From Hemibagrus wyckioides (taxonomy: Eukaryota > Chordata > Actinopteri > Siluriformes > Bagridae), in NCBI RefSeq assembly GCF_019097595.1, contig NC_080723.1:15903511-15967510 (forward strand): a stretch of 64,000 nt of DNA. Direction: 5' to 3'. Below, in pieces: positions 12,597-23,973 of the stretch (position 1 is its first letter; each line of letters opens with the position of its first letter). Under the pieces are notes generated by a model. That model saw only the letters and a program-made list of their open reading frames with translations. It searched no databases and was not told the origin of the DNA. The translations under genes were made by a program, and so were the position numbers.

Positions 12597-12699
12597 AACA
12601 AAGCCCTCTGTGTGGAGGACGGACTTAGACTGTAGGGAGGAGCCTCCGAAAAAATATATAACCCTTCAACTGCAGGCGGCGAGAGACACCACGTGGAGA
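12597..12699 (-). promoter_or_regulatory. Promoter elements of variable exon 4
   Basis: Same arrangement as exon 3: CSE-like core 12679-12696, TATATATT-type box about 12650-12660, CAGAGGGCTTTGTT at 12597-12610. The plus-strand CTCF-like match is altered in this copy: TGCAGGCGGCGA instead of TGCAGGTGGCGA. Confidence 0.65.
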
Positions 12700-13352
12700 A
12701 ATAATGCCATTATCATCAATACCTAATGATGAAAACAAGTACATCGATTGAATTTTATAAATTAAACTAATAGACATAAACAATGTGAAAATGTGAAATT
12801 TCTAGTATATAGCTCTGGCAGCCATGTAGTACCGCAAGAGACAAAAAGGGAGAAAACTTAATTTACCAAGTCCAATTCCGATGAGTCAACAACATATTGA
12901 TTTTCGAAAACAAGTGGCATATATAGGAAATAAATTAACATTGAATATACGATGCAAAATATGAAATAAACTTCAACGCAAAACATTGTCTTCACAAACT
13001 GAATGGATTAAATATATAGTGTTTTCACAATGACATGATACTTAGCTAGCAAGGGTTTACCGTTTTTAAAATAGGTTACTGTATATATCACTGTGTTTAT
13101 TAAATTGTTTGCTCATCCAACATCTGTGGAGTCAGAAAGCCAGAGTCTAGCTTAAATATTATCCTAAATGAACAATTTCCACATTGATTGCTAAATTATT
13201 TAAATAATATTTCCAAGTTTGAGATGACAGACTAAATAACAAACAAAAAAACTATTCTGGTTAGAACTGACGTTTTATTAATATTTAACCTATTTTCAAC
13301 ACTTATAGAAATGATTAGATACATGCAGTGAGCAAAAATGAAGATCGCTGTA

Positions 13353-13373
13353 TTTAGTACCATGGACAGCAAG
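13353..13373 (+). promoter_or_regulatory. RE1-like site, one-mismatch variant
   Basis: Same 21 bases as at 9970, again 121 bases past the donor (exon 5). Confidence 0.55.
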
Positions 13374-13493
13374 TCTATATACATTAGCAAAAGAACCTGA
13401 ATTTAAGAATATTGAAGGGAAATTGGTAGACAGTTTTCAGATATCAGTAATGCTTGAACACATTCCATAATGATCTATCGTCACAGATCTTAC

Positions 13494-15866
13494 CTTCTCT
13501 TTATTTGGGAGTGTTTGTGTCCTATTATAAGTGTCTTCTCCACTTATACTGATCAATTCAGCATCTGTAGGTGGAAACTGTGCAGGGAAAACCACAACGT
13601 CGCTCTTCAGTGTGTCCGAGCTAAAACATACATCATATTGCTGAGTAGATTTGGAGTAAGACCAGCTTCCATCAGGATGTGTGGTGATCACTGGGGCACT
13701 GTATCTACTGAAACTGTCATCAGTCCTGCAGCATTTTACAGCTATTAAACTGATCAGACTCAGTAAAAATATCACTGAAACTGATACAATGGCGATCAGC
13801 AAATAAATGTTTAAATTGGAGAAACTGTCCTCCTTTAACGGTACTTGTTTGAATTGAGTCTTCATGTCACCTGTGCTCTCAACAACCACAACATCAATAG
13901 ACACAGTGGCTGACAATGAAGGCTCTCCGTTATCAGAAACCAAAATAACCAATGGATGAGTTTTCAGGTCATTGTCACTCATTCTCCTCTTAGTCCTGAT
14001 CTCTCCACTGCTGGTTCCAATCCGGAAAAGGTTGTTTCCTTTAGGTTCAGAGATGTGATAAGAAAGCAGTGCATTGTATCCAGAATCTGAGTCTACAGCT
14101 CTGATCTTGGCCACAAAGTAGCCCGCTTCAGCAGAATAGGGAATGTTCTCAGTGTGAACAGAGCCATGCTCAGAATAGGGAGCGAGAATATCAGGACTGC
14201 TGTCATTCTCATCCAGGATAAAAACATTCACAGTCACCATACTGCTCTGTGGAGGAACACCAGAGTCTGTGGCCTGAACGCTAAACTGAAATGTTTTTAA
14301 TTCCTCATAATTAAATGTTTGCAGACTATAAATATCACCACTGTCCGAGTTTATATTTACCATAGACGTTACGTAACTGGTTTTAGAGGCTTCTTGTAAT
14401 GAATATGATATTCTAGCATTATCACCAACATCAGGATCAAAAGCAGATACTGTATAAATGACAGCCCCAACCGGACTGTTCTCTTTCAAATACACATTAA
14501 TAACGGTGTCTTGAAAACGTGGTGCGTTGTCATTTACATCAGAAATGTGTACAGTAATGACAGTGGTGCTGGATAAAGGAGGAATCCCTTCATCAGTAGC
14601 CGTGAGAGTTATATTATATTGAGACACGCTCTCTCTGTCTAGTGGGCCATCGACTACTAGAGAATATTTATTTTTGTAAGTGTGCCGTATTTTAAACGGT
14701 ACGGAATTGTGAATTTTTATAATTACAGCACCATTTTTACCAGCATCGTTATCTTTTACTGTTATCAATCCAACCATTGTACCAGCGGTAGCGTCCTCTC
14801 TAATCATATTAACCAAAGAATTAACGGAGATCTCTGGAACATTATCGTTAATGTCCATGATTTCCACTAAAACTTTACATAATGCTGCTCGTGGTTTCTC
14901 TCCTTTATCTTTAGCCTGAACACGAATTTCAAATGCATTTTGCTTCTCAAAATCGACAACACCCTGTACAGTAATCAGCCCAGTTTCAGAGTCAATCGAA
15001 AATGTTTCAAAATGCTCATCGCTGTTTTGCATAACAAACGAATACACGATCTCGCCGTTTTTGCCCTCGTCTGCATCAGTAGCATGAACCGAAACAACGG
15101 ATGTATCACGGGGAGAGTTTTCGATGACACTGGCTTTGTAAAGTGCCTTACTAAAGACTGGAACATGATCGTTTGCATCCTCAACACTTATAACTAATTG
15201 CAAAGTACCGGATCGGGGAGGTTTTCCTCCATCTACAGCAGTCAGTATGAGCTGAATCACAGGCTGTTTCTCTCGGTCTAAAGATTTCTGTAAAACTAAT
15301 TCAGCAGAAACACTTTGCTCTCCATTGATATCTAGAGAAAAGTGTTCATTTTGGCTTATCTTGTAACTCTTTACTGCGTGACTGCCTACATCTGCATCAA
15401 ACGCACTTGGTAATGGAAATCTCTCCCCGGTAAATGCTGATTCTGAAATATTCAGTCCTGTTTTAGACAACGGAAAAGTTGGCGTATTGTCGTTAATATC
15501 AACAACGTTGACCTCAAACCGATACATATTTAACGGCGAGTTAACAATTGCCTCTAATTCCAGTGAGCATTTTGCGTCTCGGTTGCAAAGCTTCTCTCGG
15601 TCTATTCTTTCTTTAACATGTAAAATCCCCGTTTTTAAATTAATGTCAAAATACCTCTTATTTGGTCCCGGAACGATTTCAAATCCTCGATGTCCCAGGT
15701 CTTGCACATTAAGATTTAAATCTTTTGCTAGATTTCCGATCTCGGTGCCTGGGCTAGCCTCCTCCAAAACAACGTATGCAATCTGCCCGTCCACTATACT
15801 CCAACTCCAACACAATGAAACCGCAAAAATCCACAGAATGACACAACTCCCCTTCATTGCAGTCAT
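13494..15866 (-). CDS. Clustered protocadherin variable exon 5 (tandem array member c)
   Basis: Complete variable exon, 791 codons, ATG 15866, donor after ...TLPNKEK. The frame is intact, but this copy shows several changes at normally fixed positions. The EC2-EC3 linker reads DANDHVPVF instead of DVNDNVPVF. The EC5-EC6 linker reads DENDSSP instead of DENDNSP. The usual N-glycosylation sequon SSNVT in EC5 is SSMVT. The signal peptide has an extra Trp-Ser (CWSWSIVDG), and EC2 lacks two residues (SLDINGEQ), a deletion shared with member d. EC3 has [14 protein letters not shown], the same as member d. DxNDH occurs in other protocadherins, so function may be kept; DENDS is less usual. Relaxed constraint or recent change is an inference. 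Confidence 0.93.
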
Positions 15867-15979
15867 AATCCGAAATATCACAGTTATTTTTGGAAAACAT
15901 AAGCAGCTACGGTTTGCAACACGACGAAATGAAAATTACTAAGGGTGAAACTATAATCCTAGATTCGCCGCATCTTCAG

Positions 15980-16083
15980 AACAAAGCCCTCTGTGTGGAG
16001 GACGGACTTAGACTGAAGGGAGGAGACTCCGAAAAAAAATATATAAACCTTCAACTGCAGGTGGCGAGAGACACCACGTGGAG
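15980..16083 (-). promoter_or_regulatory. Promoter elements of variable exon 5
   Basis: CSE-like core 16064-16081, TATATATT-type box about 16037-16046, CAGAGGGCTTTGTT at 15980-15993. The arrangement is a copy of the exon 3-7 promoter and includes the adjacent TGCAGGTGGCGA motif. Confidence 0.65.
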
Positions 16084-16733
16084 AAATAATATCATTGTCA
16101 TCAATAACTAATCCCACGATAAAAATAAGTACAGTGAATGTATTTTAATAATTAAACTAACAGAAATAAAGAATGTGAAAATGTGAAATTTCTAGTATAT
16201 AGTTCTGGCAGCCACGTGGTACCCCAAGAGACGAAAAGGGAGAAAACTGCATTTAACAATTTAAGTCCAATTCCGATGAGGCAACAACATATTGATTTTC
16301 GAAAACAAGTGGTATATTTAGAAGATAAATTAACATTGAATATAAGATGCAAAATATAAGACAAACTTCAACTTCAAAAACTGAATGGATTAAACATATA
16401 GTGTTTTCACAATGGCACATGATACTTAGCTAGCAAGGGTTTAACGTTTTTAAAATAAGTTACTGTATATCACTGCGTTTATTAAACTGTTTGCTAATCC
16501 AAAATCTGTGGAGTCAGAAAGCCAGAGTCTATGTTAAATATTATCCTAAATGAACAATTTCCATTGTGATTGCAAATTATTTAAATTATATTTCCAAATA
16601 TGAGATGACAAACTAAATAACAAACAAGAAAACTATTCTGGTTAAAACTGACGATTTCTTAATGTTTAACCTATCTGCAACACTTATAGAAATGATTAGA
16701 TACATGAAGTGAGCAAAAATGAAGATCGCTGTA

Positions 16734-16754
16734 TTTAGTACCATGGACAGCAAG
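16734..16754 (+). promoter_or_regulatory. RE1-like site, one-mismatch variant
   Basis: Same 21 bases as at 9970, 121 bases past the donor of exon 6. Confidence 0.55.
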
Positions 16755-16874
16755 TCTATATACATTAGCAAAAGAACCTGAATTTAAGAATATTGAAGGG
16801 AAATTGGTAGACAGTTTTCAGATATCAGTAATGCTTGAACACATTCCATAATGATCTATCGTCACAGATCTTAC

Positions 16875-19241
16875 CTTCTCTTTATTTGGGAGTGTTTGTG
16901 TCCTATTATAAGTGTCTTCTCCACTTATACTGATCAATTCAGCATCTGTAGGTGGAAACTGTGCAGGGAAAACCACAACGTCGCTCTTCAATGTGTCCGA
17001 GCTAAAACAAACATCATATTGCTGAGTAGATTTGGAGTAAGACCAGCTTCCATCAGGATGTGTGGTGATCACTGGGGCACTGTATCTATTGAAACTGTCA
17101 TCAGTCCTGCAGCATTTTACAGCTATTAAACTGATCAGACTCAGTAAAAATATCACTGAAACTGATACAATGGCGATCAGCAAATACATGTTTAAATAGG
17201 AGAAACTGTCCTCCTTTAACGGGACTTGTTTGAATTGAGTCTTTAAGTCACCTGTGCTCTCAACAACCACAACATCAATAGACACAGTGGCTGACAGTGA
17301 GGGCTCTCCGTTATCAGAAACCAATATAACCAATGGATGAGTTTTCATGTCATTGTCACTCATTCTCCTCTTAGTTCTGATCTCTCCGCTGTTGCTTCCA
17401 ATCCGGAAAAGGTTGTTTCCTTTAGGTTCAGAGATGTGATAAGAAAGCAGTGCATTGTATCCAGAATCTGAGTCTACAGCTCTGATCTTTGCCACAAAGT
17501 AGCCCGCTTCAGCAGAATAGGGAATGTTCTCAGTGTGAACAGAGCCATGCTCAGAATAGGGAGCGAGAATCGCAGGACTGTTGTCATTCTCATCCAGGAT
17601 AAAAACATTCACAGTCACGTTACTGCTCTGTGGAGGAACACCAGAGTCTGTGGCCTGAACTCTAAACTGAAACGTTTTTAATTCCTCATAATTAAGTGTT
17701 TGCAGACTATAAATATCACCACTGTCCGAGTTTATATTTACCATAGATGTTACATAACCAGTTTTAGAGGCTTCTTGTAATGAATATGATGTTCTAGCAT
17801 TATCACCAACATCAGGATCAAAAGCAGATACTGTATAAATAACAGCCCCAACCGGACTGTTCTCTTTCAAATACACATTAATAACGGTGTCTTGAAAACG
17901 TGGTGCGTTGTCATTTACATCAGAAATGTGTACAGTAATGACAGTGGTGCTGGATAGAGGAGGAATCCCTTCATCAGTAGCCGTGAGAGTTATGTTATAT
18001 TGAGACACGCTCTCTCTGTCTAGTGGGCCATCGACTACTAGAGAATATTTATTTTTGTAAGTGTGCTGTATTTTAAACGGTACAGAGTTGTGAATTTTTA
18101 TATTTACAGCACCATTTTTACCAGCATCGTTATCTTTTACTGTTATCAATCCAACCATTGTATCAGCGGTAGCGTCCTCTCTAATCATATTAACCAAAGA
18201 ATTAACGGAGATCTCTGGAGAATTATCGTTAATGTCCATGATTTCCACTAAAACTTTACATAATGCTGCTCGTGGTTTATCTCCTTTATCTTTAGCCTGA
18301 ACACGAATTTCAAATGCATTTTGCTTCTCAAAATCGACAACACCCTGTACAGTAATCAGCCCAGTTTCAGAGTCAATCGAAAATGTTTCAAAATGCTCAT
18401 CGCTGTTTTGCATAACAAACGAATACACGATCTCGCCGTTTTTGCCCTCGTCTGCATCAGTAGCATGAACCGAAACAACGGATGTACCACGGGGAGAGTT
18501 TTCAATGACACTGGCTTTGTAAAGTGCCTTACTAAAGACTGGAACATTATCGTTCACATCCTCAACACTAATAACTAATTGCAAAGTACCGGATCGGGGA
18601 GGTTTTCCTCCATCTACAGCAGTCAGTATGAGCTGAATCACAGGCTGTTTCTCTCGGTCTAAAGCTTTCTGTAAAACTAATTCAGCAGAAACACTTTGCT
18701 CTCCATTGATATCTAGAGAAAAGTGTTCATTTTGGCTTATCTTGTAACTCTTTACTGCGTGACTGCCCACATCTGCATCAAACGCAACTGGTAATGGAAA
18801 TCTCTCCCCAGGAAATGACAATTCTGAAATATTCAGCCTTGCTTTAGACAACGGAAAAGTTGGCGTATTGTCGTTAATATCAATTACGTTAACTTCAAAC
18901 CGATACATATTTAACGGCGAGTTAACAATTGCCTCTAATTCCAATGAGCATTTTGCGTCTCGGTTGCAAAGCTTCTCTCGGTCTATTCTTTCTTTAACAT
19001 GTAAAATCCCCGTTTTTAAATTAATGTCAAAATACCTCTTATTTGGTCCCGGAACGATTTCAAATCCTCGATGTCCCAGGTCTTGCACATTAAGATTTAA
19101 ATCTTTTGCTAGATTTCCGATTTCTGTTCCTGGGCTAGCCTCCTCCAAAACAACGTATGCAATCTGCCCGTCCACTATACTCCAACACAATGAAACCGCA
19201 AAAATCCACAGAATGACACAACTCCCCTTCATTGCAGTCAT
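16875..19241 (-). CDS. Clustered protocadherin variable exon 6 (tandem array member d)
   Basis: Complete variable exon, 789 codons. ATG 19241 (MTAMKGSC) is the first ATG after an in-frame TAA in the CGGATTATG context, as in member a. Donor AAG|GTAAGA follows ...TLPNKEK. All linker motifs are intact. It shares SLDINGEQ (two residues shorter) and the EC3 segment [14 protein letters not shown] with member c, but [10 protein letters not shown] at the EC1-EC2 border with member e. After the membrane it has SFNRYSAP where the others have SFSRYSAP. These mixed affinities point to gene conversion or unequal exchange among neighbours. The RE1-like site is again 121 bases beyond the donor. Confidence 0.95.
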
Positions 19242-19354
19242 AATCCGTTATATCACAGTTATTTTTGGAAAACATAAGCAGCTACGGACTGCAACACGAC
19301 GAAATGTAAATTACTAAGGGTGAAACTATAATCCTAGATTCGTCGCATCTTCAG

Positions 19355-19459
19355 AACAAAGCCCTCTGTGTGGAGGACGGACTTAGAGTGATGGGAGGGG
19401 CCTCCGAAAAAAAATATATAAACCTTCAACTGCAGGTGGCGAGAGACACCACGTGGAGA
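19355..19459 (-). promoter_or_regulatory. Promoter elements of variable exon 6
   Basis: CSE-like core 19439-19456, TATATATT-type box about 19411-19421, CAGAGGGCTTTGTT at 19355-19368, arranged as in the other array members. Confidence 0.65.
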
Positions 19460-20108
19460 AATAATATCACTGTCATCAATAACTAATCCCGCGATAAAAA
19501 TAAGTACAGTGATTGTATTTTAATAATTAAACTAATAGAAATAAAGAATGTGAAAATGTGAAATTTCTAGTATATAGTTCTGGCAGCCACGTGGTACCCC
19601 AAGAGACGAAAAGGGAGAAAACTGCATTTAACAATTTAAGTCCAATTCCGATGAGGCAACAACATATTGATTTTCGAAAACAAGTGGTATATTTAGAAGA
19701 TAAATTATCATTGAATATAAGATGCAAAATATAAGACAAAGTTCAACTTCAAAAACTGAATGGATTAAACATATAGTGTTTTCACAATGGCACATGATAC
19801 TTAGCTAGCAAGGGTTTAATGTTTTTAAAATAAGTTACTGTATATCACTGCGTTTATTAAACTGTTTGCTAATCCAAAATCTGTGGAGTCAGAAAGCCAG
19901 AGTCTATGTTAAATATTATCCTAAATGAACAATTTCCATAGTGATTGTAAATTATTTAAATTATATTTCCAAATTTGAGATGACAAACTAAATAACAAAC
20001 AAGAAAACTATTCTGGTTAAAACTGACGATTTCTTAATGTTTAACCTATCTGCAACACTTATAGAAATGATTAGATACATGAAGTGAGCAAAAATGAAGA
20101 TCGCTGTA

Positions 20109-20129
20109 TTTAGTACCATGGACAGCAAG
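20109..20129 (+). promoter_or_regulatory. RE1-like site, one-mismatch variant
   Basis: Same 21 bases as at 9970, 121 bases past the donor of exon 7. Confidence 0.55.
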
Positions 20130-20249
20130 TCTATATACATTAGCAAAAGAACCTGAATTTAAGAATATTGAAGGGAAATTGGTAGACAGTTTTCAGATAT
20201 CAGTAATGCTTGAACACATTCCATAATGATCTATCGTCACAGATCTTAC

Positions 20250-22622
20250 CTTCTCTTTATTTGGGAGTGTTTGTGTCCTATTATAAGTGTCTTCTCCACT
20301 TATACTGATCAATTCAGCATCTGTAGGTGGAAACTGTGCAGGGAAAACCACAACGTCGCTCTTCAATGTGTCCGAGCTAAAACATACATCATATTGCTGA
20401 GTAGATTTGGAGTAAGACCAGCTTCCATCAGGATGTGTGGTGATCACTGGGGCACTGTATCTACTGAAACTGTCATCAGTCCTGCAGCATTTTACAGCTA
20501 TTAAACTGATCAGACTCAGTAAAAATATCACTGAAACTGATACAATGGCGATCAGCAAATACATGTTTAAATTGGAGAAACTGTCCTCCTTTAACGGGAC
20601 TTGTTTGAATTGAGTCTTTATGTCACCTGTGCTCTCAACAACCACAACATCAATAGACACAGTGGCTGACAGTGAGGGCTCTCCGTTATCAGAAACCAAA
20701 ATGACTAGTGGGTGAGTTTTCATGTCATTGTCACTCATTCTCCTCTTAGTTCTGATCTCTCCGCTGTTGCTTCCAATCCGGAAAAGGTTGTTTCCTTTAG
20801 GTTCAGAGATGTGATAAGAAAGCAGTGCATTGTATCCAGAATCTGAGTCTACAGCTCTGATCTTGGCCACAAAGTAGCCCGCTTCAGCAGAATAGGGAAT
20901 GTTCTCAGTGTGAACAGAGCCATGCTCAGAATAGGGAGCGAGAATCCCAGGACTGTTGTCATTTTCATCCAGGATAAAAACATTCACAGTCACGTTACTG
21001 CTCTGTGGAGGAACACCAGAGTCTGTGGCCTGAACTCTAAACTGAAAAGTTTTTAGTTCCTCATAATTAAATGTTTGCAGACTATAAATATCACCACTGT
21101 CCGAGTTTATATTTACCATGGATGTTACGTAACCGGTTTTAGAGGTTTCTTGTAATGAATATGATATTCTAGCATTATCACCAACATCAGGATCAAAAGC
21201 AGATACTGTATAAATAACAGCCCCAACCGGACTGTTCTCTTTCAAATACACATTAATAACGGTGTCTTGAAAACGTGGTGCGTTGTCATTTACATCAGAA
21301 ATGTGTACAGTAATGACAGTGGTGCTGGATAGAGGAGGAATCCCTTCATCAGTAGCCGTGAGAGTTATATTATATTGAGACACGCTCTCTCTGTCTAGTG
21401 GGCCATCGACTACTAGAGAATATTTATTTTTGTAAGTGTGCTGTATTTTAAACGGTACGGAATTGTGAATTTTTATATTTACAGCACCATTTTTACCAGC
21501 ATCGTTATCATTTACTGTTATCAATCCAACCATTGTATCAGCGGTAGCGTCCTCTCTAATCATATTAACCAAAGAATTAACGGAGATCTCTGGAGAATTA
21601 TCGTTAATGTCCATGATTTCCACTAAAACTTTACATAATGCTGCTCGTGGTTTCTCTCCTTTATCTTTAGCCTGAACACGAATTTCAAATGCATTTTGCT
21701 TCTCAAAATCGACAACATCCTGTATAGTAATCAGCCCTGTTTCAGAGTCAATCGAAAATGTTTCAAAATGCTCATCTCTGTTTTGCCTAAAGAACGAATA
21801 CACGATCTCGCCGTTTTTGCCCTCGTCTGCATCAGTAGCATGAACCGAAACAACGGATGTACCACGGGGAGAGTTTTCGATGACGCTGGCTTTGTAAAGT
21901 GCCTTACTAAAGACTGGGACATTATCGTTTACATCCTCAACACTTATGACTATCTGCAAAGTACCGGATCTGGGAGGTTTTCCTCCATCTACAGCAGTCA
22001 GTATGAGCTGAATCACAGGCTGTTTCTCTCGGTCTAAAGGTTTCTGCAATACTAATTCAGCAGAAACACTTTGCTCTCCATTGCTCTGGACATCTAGAGA
22101 AAAGTGTTCATTTTGGCTTATCTTGTAACTCTTTACTGCGTGACTGCCCACATCTGCATCAAACGCACTTGGTAATGGAAATCTCTCCCCAGGAAATGAC
22201 AATTCTGAAATATTCAGTCCTGTTTTAGACAGCGGAAAAGTTGGCGTATTGTCGTTAATATCAACGACGTTAACTTCAAACCGATACATATTCAACGGCG
22301 AGTTAACAATTGCCTCTAATTCCAGTGAGCATTTTGCGTCTCGGTTGCAGAGATCCTCTCGGTCTATTCTTTCTTTAACATGTAAAATCCCCGTTTTTAA
22401 ATTAATGTCAAAATACCTCTTATTTGGTCCCGGAACGATTTCAAATCCTCGATGTCCAAGGTCTAGCACATTTAGATTTAATTCTTTTGCTAGATTTCCG
22501 ATCTCTGTGCCTGGGCTAGCCTCCTCCAAAACAACATATGCAATCTGCCCGTGCACTATACTCCAACACAATGAAACCGCAAAAATCCACAGAATGACAC
22601 AACTCCCCTTCATTGCAGTCAT
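20250..22622 (-). CDS. Clustered protocadherin variable exon 7 (tandem array member e)
   Basis: Complete variable exon, 791 codons, ATG 22622, donor after ...TLPNKEK. The signal peptide ends SIVHG|Q. Linkers are intact (DINDN, DVNDN, DINDN, DVNDN, DENDN). EC1 shares LNVLDLGHRG with member a; EC2 start shares [10 protein letters not shown] with member d; EC3 has SFFRQNRDEHFETF, a variant of the member c/d form. It is the transcription-upstream end of the tandem array: the promoter is homologous to those of members a-d, but sequence above about 22860 is not. The RE1-like site is 121 bases beyond the donor. Confidence 0.95.
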
Positions 22623-22735
22623 AATCCGAAATATCACAGTTATTTTTGGAAAACATAAGCAGCTACGGGTTGCAACACGATGGAATGTAAATTTCTAAGG
22701 GTGAAACTATCATCCTAGGTTCGTCGCACCTTCAG

Positions 22736-22839
22736 AACAAAGCCCTCTGTGTGGAGGACGGACTTAGACTGAAGGGAGGAGTTTCCGAAAAAAAAATATA
22801 ACCGTTCAACTGCAGGTGGCGAGAGACACCACGTGGAGA
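22736..22839 (-). promoter_or_regulatory. Promoter elements of variable exon 7
   Basis: CSE-like core 22819-22836, TATATTTT-type box about 22790-22800, CAGAGGGCTTTGTT at 22736-22749. Homology to the other array promoters stops shortly above the CSE (about 22860). Confidence 0.65.
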
Positions 22840-22860
22840 AATAATATCATTGTCATCAAT

Positions 22861-23970
22861 ACACAATACAGCAATGAACACTAAACTAGCAAATGTACTG
22901 CAAAAATAAATTAATATTAATAAAGACTATACAAATTTTGTAATGTACAGTGTGAGTCGCACATATGGTGGATATGTGGCAGCCGGGGAAACCCTTCACG
23001 TTGTGAAAGTTTGACTTTTTACTATATAGTTTTGGCAGCCACATGTTTCCCCAAGTGGGGGAAAAAGAGAAAAAATCCTTTCAAGATTCCAAACACTTAA
23101 CAATTCAATTTCAGTTCCACTGAAAGATAAGAACACATCGATTTTGTTAAAGTAAATACTTAAGCTTTAAATCTGCATTAATTTTAAGATTCAATAGATA
23201 AGATACACACAGCTAAAAAATATTTTGATAACTATGTCCATTTTTAACGTAGCTTTTATTATTATAGTGACTGATAGGGTATTCTGTCCCAGCCAGCAAT
23301 TTGTAATTATTTAAAAGAAAATGTATATAGATTATAAAAAAATAATTATATTTTGTTATGAACTATTTAAGAGCCTTTAATAACGCTGTTGTCCTTTCCA
23401 GTTTAGCTCATTTAAAATGATATTACAGCTAGCATGTTCCTAAATTGGGAGACAAGCAAAGGCTCCATCAAATTGTACATTTTTAATTTACTAAAGAAAA
23501 ACAACAATACAACTTCAAACTAATTTGCTGAATTTTACAGACTGAATTAATTAAGCTTAAGCAACTGCATCAAACCATGACATTCCTTGCGTACTTAGCT
23601 AGGAAGACATCTTTTGACAGACTGACTGTATACACTATATTTTCATGTTTAAATATATAAAATATGTTCAATAAAACATAGATTTTAGTAAGAAAATTTG
23701 ATATTTTTTTTTACCAAATGTATACATTTACATTGTTCCAGAGATAATCTTTTCCAGTCACATGTAATTGGTGACAAAAAATATAGGTACCTTGAATTAA
23801 CTAAAAAAGCCATTAAAAGATTCAGAACAAGAAGTGGGGAGAAAATGAAATGAATTTTTTTTTCATATGCATGGAACCAGCATCACTATTTCCAGGCAAG
23901 ACAAGTAAAAGGAAATTGCTATTTAATGTCTTAGTTATAAATTAAGTATAAAAAACACCATCACAGATCT
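22861..23970. other. Spacer between exons 7 and 8
   Basis: AT-rich DNA with a diverged copy of the array spacer block (TTTTGGCAGCCACATG near 23030). Nothing else is recognisable and no RE1-like site was found. Confidence 0.5.
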
Positions 23971-23973
23971 TAC

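Larger units (their letters stand above)
12484..23000. repeat. Tandem repeat units (about 3.38 kb) holding exons 4-7 and spacers
   Basis: ATGs at 12483, 15866, 19241 and 22622 are spaced 3383, 3375 and 3381 bases apart. Coding and spacer DNA repeat together, including the promoter, the TTCTGGCAGCCAC block and the RE1-like site. The spacers at 15867-16874 and 19242-20249 are nearly identical, so those duplications are recent or recently homogenised. Confidence 0.85.

Noticed and set aside
16152..16364. 70-codon minus-strand frame in the spacer, repeated at 19527
   Set aside because: It lies in spacer DNA copied with the tandem unit and is broken in the spacers at 9264 and 12484.
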